The translations under genes and the position numbers were made by a program. This document shows positions 9,275 to 16,537 of a DNA stretch of 26,979 nt, one piece after another (within the stretch, counting starts at the first letter, position 1; each line of letters begins with the position of its first letter). Below the pieces are notes generated by a model. The model had not been told where the DNA came from. It searched no databases and was given only the letters and a program-made list of their open reading frames with translations. This DNA is from CAMWXW01 sp051650105 (lineage in GTDB: Bacteria; Desulfobacterota; Desulfovibrionia; Desulfovibrionales; Desulfovibrionaceae). The stretch lies in the NCBI GenBank assembly GCA_051650105.1, contig JBOFIJ010000005.1, positions 1 through 26,979 of the forward strand, given 5' to 3'.

Positions 9275-11443
9275 ATGCGAAAAATGTATACTCCTGGATA
9301 TATACCGAGTAGGACAATGCAACATAAATTATTAGAAGAAACACAGTGTGCTATAAGTAATCGAAGTGAACGTTCTCTGACTGCAAGCAGAAATATACAG
9401 AGAGTCACAACAACAAGTAGTGTATTGGTAGCGGGTCTTATGTTATCCACTATTATTTTTCCTTTAGTGACACGAGCACAAACAACAGAATCTTCAGAAG
9501 AAGGAAATGCTTCTTCAGGAGTGGGTAGTAGAGGTCATGTGCATCAAAATGTGCACAATTCTACTAATGGAAGAAGTGAAGTATATGAGAAAACAGGATG
9601 TTCTTTATTATTAGATTCTCTGTCCTCTGAGGGGACTTCTGTAAATGCAGAATGCCTTCTTGTTCCTAGTAATAGTACAGAGCAAAGCATGTTGTTACGT
9701 GTTGCTTTTGGTAATACTACGGTTCCTAATACTACTGAACCTAATTGTGTTGGAGTTGGTTATCAATCGTCAAGACTTATGGAAGTATGTTTAGATAAAA
9801 ATGCTGCTGCAAAGATACAGAATTCTTCTTTGTGTAGTGACAGTGCAGTAGATCCAATGAAGACGGATGGAGGGACACAAGAATTATATGATGAGCACCT
9901 TCCTCAAGTAGGCTCTGGTCCAGTGAAAAGCTCGTTAGTGTGTTCTACTCTGGAGAAAAATTCTATTTCGGTATCGCAGATAAATGTACTGGAAGAGACA
10001 AGAGAAACAAATTGTAGGCCTTTAACAGAAGAGGAACGTCTCAGAGCATATATACATCCTTATCCTAAGCAAGATAATTCAACAGTGAGCAACCACACAT
10101 GTCCTTCAGAAGTAAAGTTAATATCAGATGGTGTTTATTCTCAAAGTGGAATGAATGTGAGTAGTACATGTATTCCAGTTTCGGTTCGTCAAGCAGGATC
10201 ATTTTGTACGAATAACGATGTGGAAATAAATAAATCATGTTCTGAGGGGATGTATACAAATGCCAAGGATTGTATTATGGGAAGTGAAGCTGCAGGAGTA
10301 TTCAAAAGAGCATGTCCTGATATAACAATTTCTGATGTGCGTGCTGTATACCATCAGGCAACAGGAAATATGAATACAACTATACCTATTATGCCTATAA
10401 CAACTCTTGTGCAGAGTTTAGATCTTGTGCTAGAGGGAGGAGGTAACGTTCCTTATGTATATATTACTCATCCTGGAACACCTATAAAGACAAATAGACA
10501 TAGTACAAAACTATTACAAGGTTATATTGATAAGCTTCAACAGAAAGGTTGTAGTATCATCTTGGATACAGGAAATGGATCTCTTCCTCAAAATGATATT
10601 TTTTCACAAGTAAAGAATATAACCATTGTTAAATCAGTCAAAGAAGCTTTGGAAAGAGGATTCTTAAGAGATTTTGTGAGAACAACGACAGGAGGGACAA
10701 CGGAAACTTCTTCATCTACAAGTGGGACAACGACAGGAGGGACAACGGAAACTTCTTCATCTACAAGTGGGACAACGACAGGAGGGACAACGGAAACTTC
10801 TTCATCTACAAGTGGGACAGAAGAAGCTTCTGCTGTGTCGATGGAATTTTTTGCTGCTCTTTTAGGTAGTCTCACCCTGGCAGGTTCGATTCTTTTGTGT
10901 TCTTTAAATAAGAAAAGAAAGAAAAAAGAGGAAGTAAAGGATTCAGAAGAAGTGTTATTGGAAGATATTCCTTCAAATAGTAGAGGTTCTCTAGAAAGAA
11001 GAGCTTCTATCCACTTAGTGCCAAGTCTTCTGCCAAGAAGCGAGGAAGATAGTAGAATTGAAGAAGAGACACCATTTAATACAGATATACCATCATCTGG
11101 CGAAGTGCAAAATCAGCACTTTACGATTCCAGAGGAAGGAGTGGGCTCTTCGACTGCTCTGCTTCGTGGTAGTGAAATACAAAATAGAGTAGCGTTTGCT
11201 TCTGTGGAAGAGATTGCTCTTCGTCCTTTACGCTCGGAACACAGACATCTTAAATTGGATATTTCTCCTGGTAACTATCCAAGAACTAGACAACATAAGG
11301 CACAAGGGGCGGAATGTAGTGAAAGAGTACACTTAACTCAACCTATTAAAAGAGAATATGTTGAAAGAAGAAAGAGAGGGGTTAGGCATTATCACGTACC
11401 AGATAAACAAGCCAAAAATAAAGAATCTGACCATGATTCTTAA
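9275..11443 (+). CDS. Repeat-containing membrane/surface protein with Cys-rich ectodomain
   Basis: This 722-residue protein has a long polar N-terminus, a hydrophobic segment at about 48-66 ending in TRAQTT (a possible signal-peptidase site), and a large Ser/Thr/Asn-rich, Cys-rich middle. Three identical 15-residue Thr/Gly/Ser repeats lie at 470-514. A second membrane segment (about 523-544, FFAALLGSLTLAGSILL) is followed by a basic stop-transfer run (NKKRKKKEE) and a charged tail of about 175 residues. The topology suggests an exported domain on a low-complexity stalk with a cytoplasmic tail. The start is supported by a purine-rich GAGGGTGA about six bases upstream; an ATG three codons later is an alternative. 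It lies 54 bp after the giant toxin-like gene on the same strand with no clear terminator between, so co-transcription is likely. A role as its chaperone, receptor or surface partner is inference. I do not recognise a family. Confidence 0.75.
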   Translation: MRKMYTPGYIPSRTMQHKLLEETQCAISNRSERSLTASRNIQRVTTTSSVLVAGLMLSTIIFPLVTRAQTTESSEEGNASSGVGSRGHVHQNVHNSTNGRSEVYEKTGCSLLLDSLSSEGTSVNAECLLVPSNSTEQSMLLRVAFGNTTVPNTTEPNCVGVGYQSSRLMEVCLDKNAAAKIQNSSLCSDSAVDPMKTDGGTQELYDEHLPQVGSGPVKSSLVCSTLEKNSISVSQINVLEETRETNCRPLTEEERLRAYIHPYPKQDNSTVSNHTCPSEVKLISDGVYSQSGMNVSSTCIPVSVRQAGSFCTNNDVEINKSCSEGMYTNAKDCIMGSEAAGVFKRACPDITISDVRAVYHQATGNMNTTIPIMPITTLVQSLDLVLEGGGNVPYVYITHPGTPIKTNRHSTKLLQGYIDKLQQKGCSIILDTGNGSLPQNDIFSQVKNITIVKSVKEALERGFLRDFVRTTTGGTTETSSSTSGTTTGGTTETSSSTSGTTTGGTTETSSSTSGTEEASAVSMEFFAALLGSLTLAGSILLCSLNKKRKKKEEVKDSEEVLLEDIPSNSRGSLERRASIHLVPSLLPRSEEDSRIEEETPFNTDIPSSGEVQNQHFTIPEEGVGSSTALLRGSEIQNRVAFASVEEIALRPLRSEHRHLKLDISPGNYPRTRQHKAQGAECSERVHLTQPIKREYVERRKRGVRHYHVPDKQAKNKESDHDS
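10682..10816 (+). repeat. Three perfect 45-bp tandem repeats inside the surface-protein gene
   Basis: Three contiguous identical 45-bp units (10682-10726, 10727-10771, 10772-10816) are in frame and encode TTTGGTTETSSSTSG three times, just before the C-terminal membrane segment. Perfect identity at synonymous sites implies recent expansion or ongoing homogenisation. Copy number could vary without breaking the frame, changing the length of the stalk. Confidence 0.95.
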
Positions 11444-11504
11444 GTAAATATTTTTAGAATTTATCAAACGAGATTTATAGGTACACTTGATATTTGTCAC
11501 TCCT

Positions 11505-11836
11505 AGCAGTGTCTTTGCAAGAATATGGATATTGTATGAAAGAATAACAAAGAGAATAGTTTAAATAGGATTCTCTTAATAACCCCAAATGAGGGATTAT
11601 CTGAGCAACATAAAAAAGAATGTGCACTCTCAGGAATCCGTTCTCACATTTTTACAAAGCAAGATCAGGGATTTTTAACAGGATCAAGTGTAGAGATCCT
11701 AAAAATAACAAAGTTAGCCGAAAAAACTGGAAAAAAAACAGTAGCAATAGAGGCTTTTGAGGGAAATAATTTAATTTTATTTGCTTAAAATATGCTAATA
11801 AATCTAAGCAGTGCCTTTGCAAATATGGGCATTGTA
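11505..11836 (+). repeat. Imperfect direct repeats of about 30 bp bracketing the helicase remnant
   Basis: The left copy is at about 11505-11536 and the right copy at about 11807-11836. Both read AGCAGTG(T/C)CTTTGCAA, then ATATGG(A/G)(T/C)ATTGTA, with a two-base indel between the blocks. They lie on either side of the fragment at 11540-11788. They could be ends of a decayed element, a duplicated bit of coding sequence (the right copy reads SSAFANMGIVENV in one frame), or a recombination scar. Confidence 0.55.
11540..11788 (+). pseudogene. Fragment of a restriction/DEAD-box-type helicase
   Basis: A stretch of 82 codons without a start reads RILLITPNEGLSEQHKKE, followed by SVEILKITKLAEKTGKKTVA and IEAFEGNNLILFA before a TAA. 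This resembles the segment between the Walker A and DEAD/DEAH motifs in type III restriction-like helicases, where the phrase AFEGNNLVLVDEGHRG is expected. Here the frame stops where the Asp-Glu box should begin, and no Walker A or other helicase motif is present. It is a relic of a gene that was probably more than 800 residues long. Family assignment is from memory of the motif context, not a search. Confidence 0.6.
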
Positions 11837-12201
11837 GAGAACGTTTAAGTAAAGGGATATAGTAAGGGCTATACCAAAGTCAATGCTATGAAAAATAGTA
11901 TGTGTGAGAGGGGGTCGTTAAGATAAAAGCGTTGGGAGAGATTATATGGTGGGGCAGAAAAGTATACAGAATGGTAGCATACAAGATACAGTGTACGTAT
12001 AACAAAAACAGGGAAATAACAGGGAAAATTTTTATATTCATGCACTATTGCTATATAAAAATATGGCTAGTATATTTCTCTTGCAATGGAATTATTGTAT
12101 ATGATAATAAAATAGTGTATAAAATAACAGGGAATTATCTTCATAATAACAAGGATACTATATTGTATAATAAGCAATAATATTTTTTTGTTATAAAAGT
12201 A
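11789..12201. other. Non-coding stretch with decayed repeats
   Basis: I find no convincing gene here. A short imperfect stem (GGATATAG / CTATACC, about 11855-11875) is present. The 82-codon plus-strand frame at 11932-12180 has no ribosome-binding site and unnatural composition. The left copy of the repeat that flanks the DUF4143 gene lies at 11999-12057, and a shorter echo (AATAACAGGGAA) recurs near 12121-12147. Confidence 0.5.
11999..12057 (+). repeat. Copy A of an imperfect 60-bp repeat flanking the DUF4143 ATPase gene
   Basis: It starts ATAACAAAAACAGGGAAATA and ends near TTCATGCACTATTGCTATATA. Copy B at 13600-13659 has the same orientation and starts with the same 20 bases, then shares GGG, AAnTTT, TTCATGC, TATTGC and ATATA blocks. 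The two copies bracket the ATPase gene about 1.6 kb apart. The conserved pieces also resemble each other in translation (NKNREI), so they may be remnants of one duplicated coding sequence. Confidence 0.65.
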
Positions 12202-13446
12202 TTATGACCAGAACCAACATATAGGGATAGCCCAAATTTGTTCTGTTAGTGGAACTATATCGTTTCCATTATAAAGAATAATTCCTCTTTTAAATTTATG
12301 TTCTGCAATATTTTTTAATTCAAGCAAACCTGAACAATCTTTAACTGTTACAGATTTACTACTTTTCACTTCAATAGCAACAATATCTCCAGTGGTGTTT
12401 TCTAATACAAAATCCACTTCTTTACCTGCTTGTGTCCTAAAATGAGATAGTTCAATCATTTTATTTTTTGAATGTTTTAGTAATTCAGTAGCAACAAAAT
12501 TTTCAAAAATATGCCCAAATGCTATTGTATCATTGTGATATATTTCTTCGATGCTTCTTTTCATAATATAGGAGAGTAAATTACAGTCTGTAAAATAGAG
12601 CTTAGGTGATTTTGTGAAGCGTTTATTCAGTTTGTTAGGCATTGCCCATGCCTTAAGAGAAAAAACTAAAAAACTGTTAAGAGCAAACGTTATAAATTTT
12701 TCGTATGTTTTATAGTCCAAACCAATTTCTGATGCAATAGCAGTATTATTAAGAAGTCCACCTGTACGCATAGATAAAACAGCAAGGAGCATAATCATTT
12801 TATCTGGGTTGCGAATATCTGATAACGTGCGTATATCCCTATTAAAAATAGTGGTTAAATAATTATCAAACCATTTATTTTTATCAAGATTTGGTGTGGT
12901 AATTAGTTCAGGATACGTGGCATGTGTTATACTCTCTATAATATCGTAATTGGGGTATTTTTTTATTGTTAATGGTTCATTAAAAAGTTTTTCTATAATG
13001 TCTACATTTACCTGCTTATATTCGTTTGTAGCAAATGGGTATAATGTTATGATAGACATTCTACCAACAAGAGCCTCTGACAACGTTGGTAAAGCCATCA
13101 AATTTGCAGAACCTGTTACTAAATAGAGAGGCTTATTGTTTCCATTAAGGCGATTTTCATCTATTTTTATTTTCAAATAGGGGAAAATTTCGGGTGCAAA
13201 TTGAACTTCATCAATTACATTAAGGGCATCTGTAGGTAAATTATCTATAAATGTTCCAGGGTCTGACTTTGCAGTACTAAGCAATAGTGGTGTATCAAAC
13301 GTAATGTGATTCATTTTTATTTTTTTTGAAAAATTAGCACATAATGTTGTTTTTCCCACTTGTCTTGCACCATTAAGGTATGTTAATGGTCTTGTTAAGA
13401 TAGATTCTTCCAAGAGTGTTGTTATATTTCTTTTGATATAATCCAT
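12202..13446 (-). CDS. DUF4143-type ATP-binding protein (AAA ATPase with C-terminal nuclease-like fold)
   Basis: From the ATG at 13446 the product has 414 residues. It has Walker A NGARQVGKTT (about 25-34), Walker B LNVIDEVQ (about 80), a sensor-like LVTGSANLMAL, and a C-terminal DUF4143 region with EVDFVLE followed by AIEVKSS (about 345-358), a D-(x)n-ExK pattern of PD-(D/E)XK folds. The family is widespread and poorly understood; many members sit in variable regions and some are discussed as toxin-like or defence-related. An ATG 33 bases upstream is possible. I chose 13446 because AAGGA sits five bases before it and the predicted transcript starts only about eight bases before the upstream ATG. 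All expected motifs are present, so the gene appears intact. It is the only clearly intact gene in this decayed zone and has its own promoter. Confidence 0.85.
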   Translation of the reverse strand: MDYIKRNITTLLEESILTRPLTYLNGARQVGKTTLCANFSKKIKMNHITFDTPLLLSTAKSDPGTFIDNLPTDALNVIDEVQFAPEIFPYLKIKIDENRLNGNNKPLYLVTGSANLMALPTLSEALVGRMSIITLYPFATNEYKQVNVDIIEKLFNEPLTIKKYPNYDIIESITHATYPELITTPNLDKNKWFDNYLTTIFNRDIRTLSDIRNPDKMIMLLAVLSMRTGGLLNNTAIASEIGLDYKTYEKFITFALNSFLVFSLKAWAMPNKLNKRFTKSPKLYFTDCNLLSYIMKRSIEEIYHNDTIAFGHIFENFVATELLKHSKNKMIELSHFRTQAGKEVDFVLENTTGDIVAIEVKSSKSVTVKDCSGLLELKNIAEHKFKRGIILYNGNDIVPLTEQIWAIPICWFWS

Positions 13447-13493
13447 AATGTTCCTTGTTTTTATTGGATTGCAATCCATAAAAGTACATGATA

Positions 13494-13522
13494 TGTATAC
13501 ATTATTTTATTATTCATGTCAA
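13494..13522 (-). promoter_or_regulatory. Sigma-70-type promoter for the DUF4143 ATPase gene
   Basis: On the minus strand a perfect TTGACA (13517-13522) is separated by 17 bases from TATACA (13494-13499). Transcription would start near 13487, about 40 bases before the ATG at 13446. Both box quality and spacing are good for AT-rich DNA. Confidence 0.6.
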
Positions 13523-13599
13523 GGTGTTGTTTACTAAAAAGTATCAATGTATAGCCAGTGTATTGCAAAAAATATGCATGATCATGGTAGGTGCTATAC

Positions 13600-13659
13600 A
13601 TAACAAAAACAGGGAAATAAATAGGGGAATTTTCTACCTTCATGCGTTATTGCCATATA
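13600..13659 (+). repeat. Copy B of the 60-bp repeat flanking the DUF4143 ATPase gene
   Basis: It begins with the same 20 bases as copy A (ATAACAAAAACAGGGAAATA) and continues with matching blocks to ATATA. It lies upstream of the ATPase promoter, while copy A lies beyond the ATPase stop codon. The two copies delimit a segment of about 1.6 kb that holds only the ATPase gene and its promoter. Confidence 0.65.
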
Positions 13660-13714
13660 TTGACTATACAAAAATACAAATGCTAGAAAATGATAGAGTA
13701 TTTACTTGGATAGG

Positions 13715-13924
13715 CTAGAGAACAGTTAGCATATTAAGATATTGTTGTAATTTTTGTTTTACATAGCCCGCAGGCAATAAGAGCATTTTTGTGGAGTCTT
13801 TTTTTGGAAAATACTCATGGGAAGTTTCGTAATATTGTTGTTTATCAATAAAATTATATTTATAGGAGCGTAACCATATTATATAAGCATTAAATTGATA
13901 CATAGCCTGCCAGTGGGTGATCAT
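13715..13924 (-). CDS. Small unrecognised protein or gene fragment
   Basis: A 69-residue frame begins MITHWQAMYQFNAYIIWLRS and is rich in Tyr, Gln and Lys, with plausible soluble-protein composition. The ribosome-binding site is weak (AAAAGAAT just before the ATG). Its neighbours are fragments, so it may be the tail of a lost gene. I do not recognise it and no motif is visible. Confidence 0.3.
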   Translation of the reverse strand: MITHWQAMYQFNAYIIWLRSYKYNFIDKQQYYETSHEYFPKKDSTKMLLLPAGYVKQKLQQYLNMLTVL

Positions 13925-13985
13925 ATTCTTTTAGCTGTCTTGCACGCAATAATAGTGTATTTTATTCTTGAGTAAAAAAGAAGGA

Positions 13986-14014
13986 TGTATTCTACCTATC
14001 TTAGGTAGCATACA
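13986..14014. terminator. Strong stem-loop at the junction with the alcohol-dehydrogenase fragment
   Basis: TGTATtCTACCTA pairs with TAGGTAGcATACA around a three-base TCT loop: 12 pairs with one mismatch. On the minus strand it is followed after a few bases by a T-rich run (CTTCTTTTTT), as in an intrinsic terminator, and could end leftward transcription coming from the nuclease relic. It also touches the first codons of the alcohol-dehydrogenase fragment, so it could instead be a structural end of a lost element. Confidence 0.5.
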
Positions 14015-14341
14015 CCAAGTGGGGCTAAAGCGAGTGCAATTTACGATATAACTCATAAAGATTTAGCAAAGTCATTATCATTAGTAAAATTTGTTAATTT
14101 AGTAACAAATGTATTCAAAATGCATTCTACAGATGATGAGGTTCTTCTTGCAAAAGAAGCTATTTCTAAGTTAAGAGAATTCTTCAATTCATTAGATATG
14201 CCAAAAACACTAGCTGATGAAAATGTAAATGGTGATAGAATAGCAGATATGGCTAAAGGTTCTACTAGATATGGTTACACAGGCTCTTATCATCAATTGA
14301 AATACGATGATGTTGTAGAAATTCTAAAAAGAAGTTTATAA
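14009..14341 (+). pseudogene. C-terminal remnant of an iron-containing (butanol-type) alcohol dehydrogenase
   Basis: The open frame of 110 codons reads PSGAKASAIYDITHKD, then KFVNLVTNVFKMHSTDDEVL, AISKLREFFNSLDMPKTLAD and DDVVEILKRSL. This follows the C-terminal third of group III iron alcohol dehydrogenases of the BDH/YqhD type: SA-YDITHG with a metal-binding His, a helix with FA-NV, REFF-SLGMPTTL, and DV-EIL. The expected length is near 390 residues, so the nucleotide-binding domain and most metal ligands are missing. The GxGL that normally follows YDITH is replaced by KDLAKSL, suggesting an internal deletion. There is no start or upstream control; an ATG at 14120 is internal. The donor was probably a fermentative bacterium, or this organism has lost that pathway. 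Confidence 0.7.
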
Positions 14342-14527
14342 TTTATACTGTAAGAAAGATGTATGACTTACAATGTAGCAGAAAAACGGGAAGTAAAAAT
14401 ATCTATAAGGGGCTCTATACTTTACATGAGCCAATAAAAGAAAAAACAAAAGAACTTGTATAGATATCGTAACAAAATCTAATGTTTATAACGGAAAAAG
14501 TATTGTATGGAACAATAGAAAAGTACA
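14342..14527. other. Intergenic spacer with a small stem-loop
   Basis: TGTAAG at 14349-14354 and CTTACA at 14367-14372 form a six-pair stem just after the dehydrogenase stop, and GGCTC / GAGCC form another near 14411-14435. No T-run follows either. I see no gene here. Confidence 0.35.
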
Positions 14528-15739
14528 CTATCTTTTGTGGATAAACGTATTCTGATATTTTTCATAAATAGCAAGAAAATCTTCTGCTATAGTTTGTGCT
14601 ACGTTATCACTATAACCTATATATTTCCATGCAGGCCACCACCCACTCTTTTTATATTTATAGTCGAATTCAACACCGCATAATGAGGCATAGAACGCTT
14701 GCTGTTCGTCTGAATATTTTTCTTTAGAATCTTCGTTTTGCCAACAAATTCCATATGCAAATCGTAACGGAGAATATCTATCTATCTCAATATTCATGTT
14801 TGTTATATCATCAAGAGGTATGTAGTTTCCTAAGTAGGCTTTTTGCTGTAAGCATTCTTCAATAAAATCTTCTGAAAGATTTTTATATTTAGTTTCCAAG
14901 CTTTCTTTTAAGGCATCATTTACTATATGCTCTGATAGGTAATTTGCAACATCAGAGTAAAGAGTCTGCATTTTTTTTAATACACTATAAGCAGTATATA
15001 CAGAAGCAATACTATCAAGTGTATTAACATCAAAATTAAAATTTTTAAGTATATCAATAATATTGTCTTTCATAGTAATCTCACTTTGTGTTTGGTGTGT
15101 TAATATTTTAAGTGTATATATATATTGTTCTATAGCACTGCGTAAATCATGTTCCATATTTTTGATTGGAATGTGTTCTAACCATTCAATAATATGATTT
15201 TTATAGGAACAATTTATAAATTGTCCTTTATTCTTCAATTCATTTAGTTATTCATCTTTATTTGTACTGTATTCGCTCGCTTCTTTTCCCTCAAGCGTTA
15301 AGTAAATAATATATATGTTCTCTAATGGTATACTACTATTTTTTACAATGTTTTTATATTTTTGTAACTGATTTTCTTGATCGCCTGCATAAATCTTATT
15401 TTCTATAATGATAGCAAAATTATCATGTTTTATATAAATATCAATATTATCTTTTTCTCTGTAAATTTCAGTTTTAGATAAATCTATGTTGAGATCTATA
15501 TTAGGAAGTTTAAGATGTTCTAAAAATAAATAAAGATATTCTTTTTTGTTATTACACACAGATATTGTATTGAGCAAATAGGCTATAACATTACTATTCC
15601 CTAATTCCTTGTGATTTTTATCATAAATAGAGAGGAGTTCCATTGTTCGAGGTTTCAATACATTGTCTTTTTTCTGTCTAGTTTCTATTTCTTGGCATTT
15701 TTGAAGAAATGATGCTATTTGTTTTGACTTTTTGAGCAT
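14528..15739 (-). pseudogene. PD-(D/E)XK nuclease family protein interrupted by one in-frame TAA
   Basis: Read from ATG 15739 the frame runs 163 codons to a TAA at 15248-15250, then continues in the same frame, without indel, through LNELKNKGQF to a normal stop at 14528. The joined product would be about 402 residues. The first part has NSNVIAYLLNTI and a nuclease core with NIDIYI and AIIIENKI followed by GDQENQLQKY, the D-ExK-Q pattern of the PDDEXK_4-type family. Second-part features (KNHIIEWLEHI and an aromatic C-terminus with GWWPAWKYIG) fit that family's C-terminal half. ATG 15739 is preferred over an ATG 48 bases upstream because AAGG lies six bases before it. The stop falls soon after the catalytic core. 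Such proteins are often linked to restriction or phage defence; this copy is probably dead, or produces a truncated core. Confidence 0.75.
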
Positions 15740-15801
15740 AAAGAACCTTATATTTTTTATGATATTATTACTTACAAAACACTTCATAATAAGAGTATTA
15801 G

Positions 15802-16000
15802 TGTAGTAACCCTCTACTTCACGGGAGTAATTTAAATTTAATGAAGCAGGAAATTTTTAATCCGCTCCTAGAAGGTGTGGAGAGGTGATTAGCTTCAATT
15901 AGTATCATATTCTTGATTAAAGGTTAATATAGCTTTTAGTCCCTGTTTAAATGGTGGGGGGAGTCTCAATCAAAAACTTCGACAATCGAATGCATCAAAC
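15802..16000 (+). mobile_element. Possible right end of a tnpB-type (IS200/IS605-like) element
   Basis: A plus-strand frame of 28 codons ends LMKQEIFNPLLEGVER (stop 15886-15888), reminiscent of the KQE-containing tails of TnpB proteins. About 110 bases of GC-richer sequence with G runs follow (GGTGGGGGGAGTC). Near the end is a TTCGA-CAA-TCGAA hairpin (15978-15990) ten bases before ATCAAAC at 15994-16000. A hairpin a few bases inside the right end and a TCAAC-like terminus are typical of IS200/IS605 elements, and the omega-RNA scaffold would map here. The rest of the element is absent: the minus-strand nuclease gene takes its place. This rests on layout and memory of the family, so it is tentative. 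Confidence 0.3.
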
Positions 16001-16391
16001 CTCTTTTGTTGGGGGTTTTATATTATTAGAAATATGATTAGCACAGGCTAACATATTCTCATCTGTTAGCCCGATTAGATGAAATTCTGCTCTCTCTTTT
16101 ATAGTTGTACGTAAAGATATTTTCATTTGGTAAAACTGTAAAAACTTGTAGTCTAAACCATATTTAATTACTTGCTCTAAAAAATCCGATTCATAAATTA
16201 TATATGGTGGTATATCCTTTATTTGTGTATGTCTTATGAATAGAACTAAGTACGCTGCAGTGTGCTCAACATCTTTCGTTATCAATGCAGATATTTTCTT
16301 TTTTTGTACATATATATAATGAAATTAATGATACCAGAAAAAGTATAGCAGTTGATGCAGAAGTTAAAATGATTGTCCAGAAGTTTTCCAT
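15995..16391 (-). pseudogene. Small membrane-anchored protein split by a frameshift at a seven-A run
   Basis: From ATG 16391, preceded by AAGGA eight bases upstream, the frame gives 41 residues: MENFWTIILTSASTAILFLV, then SLISLYICTKK, and stops at 16266. A second frame with no good start continues from the same spot: KKISALITKDVEHTAAYLVL and onward to a stop at 15995. Moving one base at the run of seven A (ACAAAAAAAG on the minus strand) joins them into about 130 residues: one N-terminal membrane helix and a cytoplasmic domain. The clean join at a homopolymer suggests a real gene with a one-base indel, a phase-variable tract or a sequencing error. I do not recognise the soluble domain. Confidence 0.55.
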
Positions 16392-16447
16392 TATTTACAT
16401 CCTTAAAATAATATTACATTTGATAATATACATATTTTCAGTTTATT

Positions 16448-16537
16448 TTACTGTTGAATAAAGGAGAAGAACATGGTACTGCAGAATATATAGTGATTGG
16501 CTGTGTCAATTCTATCTTGGATTGTGCGAATATCCAT
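16448..16537 (-). CDS. Possible 29-residue small protein
   Basis: The frame MDIRTIQDRIDTANHYIFCS is followed by a hydrophobic MFFSF and ends IQQ. It has a good ribosome-binding site (GGAGAG, nine bases before the ATG) and lies 56 bases upstream of the small membrane protein on the same strand. It could be a real small membrane-associated peptide or the N-terminus of a longer gene that has lost its remainder. Confidence 0.35.
   Translation of the reverse strand: MDIRTIQDRIDTANHYIFCSTMFFSFIQQ

Noticed and set aside
10682..10816. CRISPR-like array
   Set aside because: The repeats are contiguous with no spacers and are in frame in a coding sequence.
10588..10875. 95-residue minus-strand frame with VPLVDEEVSVVPPVV repeats
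   Set aside because: It is the antisense of the 45-bp repeats in the surface-protein gene and has no ribosome-binding site of its own.
11932..12180. 82-codon plus-strand frame
   Set aside because: Composition is that of AT-rich non-coding DNA (runs of Lys, Asn, Tyr, Ile), there is no ribosome-binding site, and it lies over the repeat copy.
13461..13643. 60-residue minus-strand frame before the ATPase gene
   Set aside because: It covers the predicted promoter and the repeat copy and has no motif; it is more likely a chance frame.
14120..14341. Independent 73-residue gene starting at ATG 14120
   Set aside because: The frame is open for 37 further codons upstream and those also match an iron alcohol dehydrogenase, so the ATG is internal to a remnant.
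15802..16000. tRNA or group II intron end
   Set aside because: No cloverleaf could be folded and no domain V-like sequence is present.
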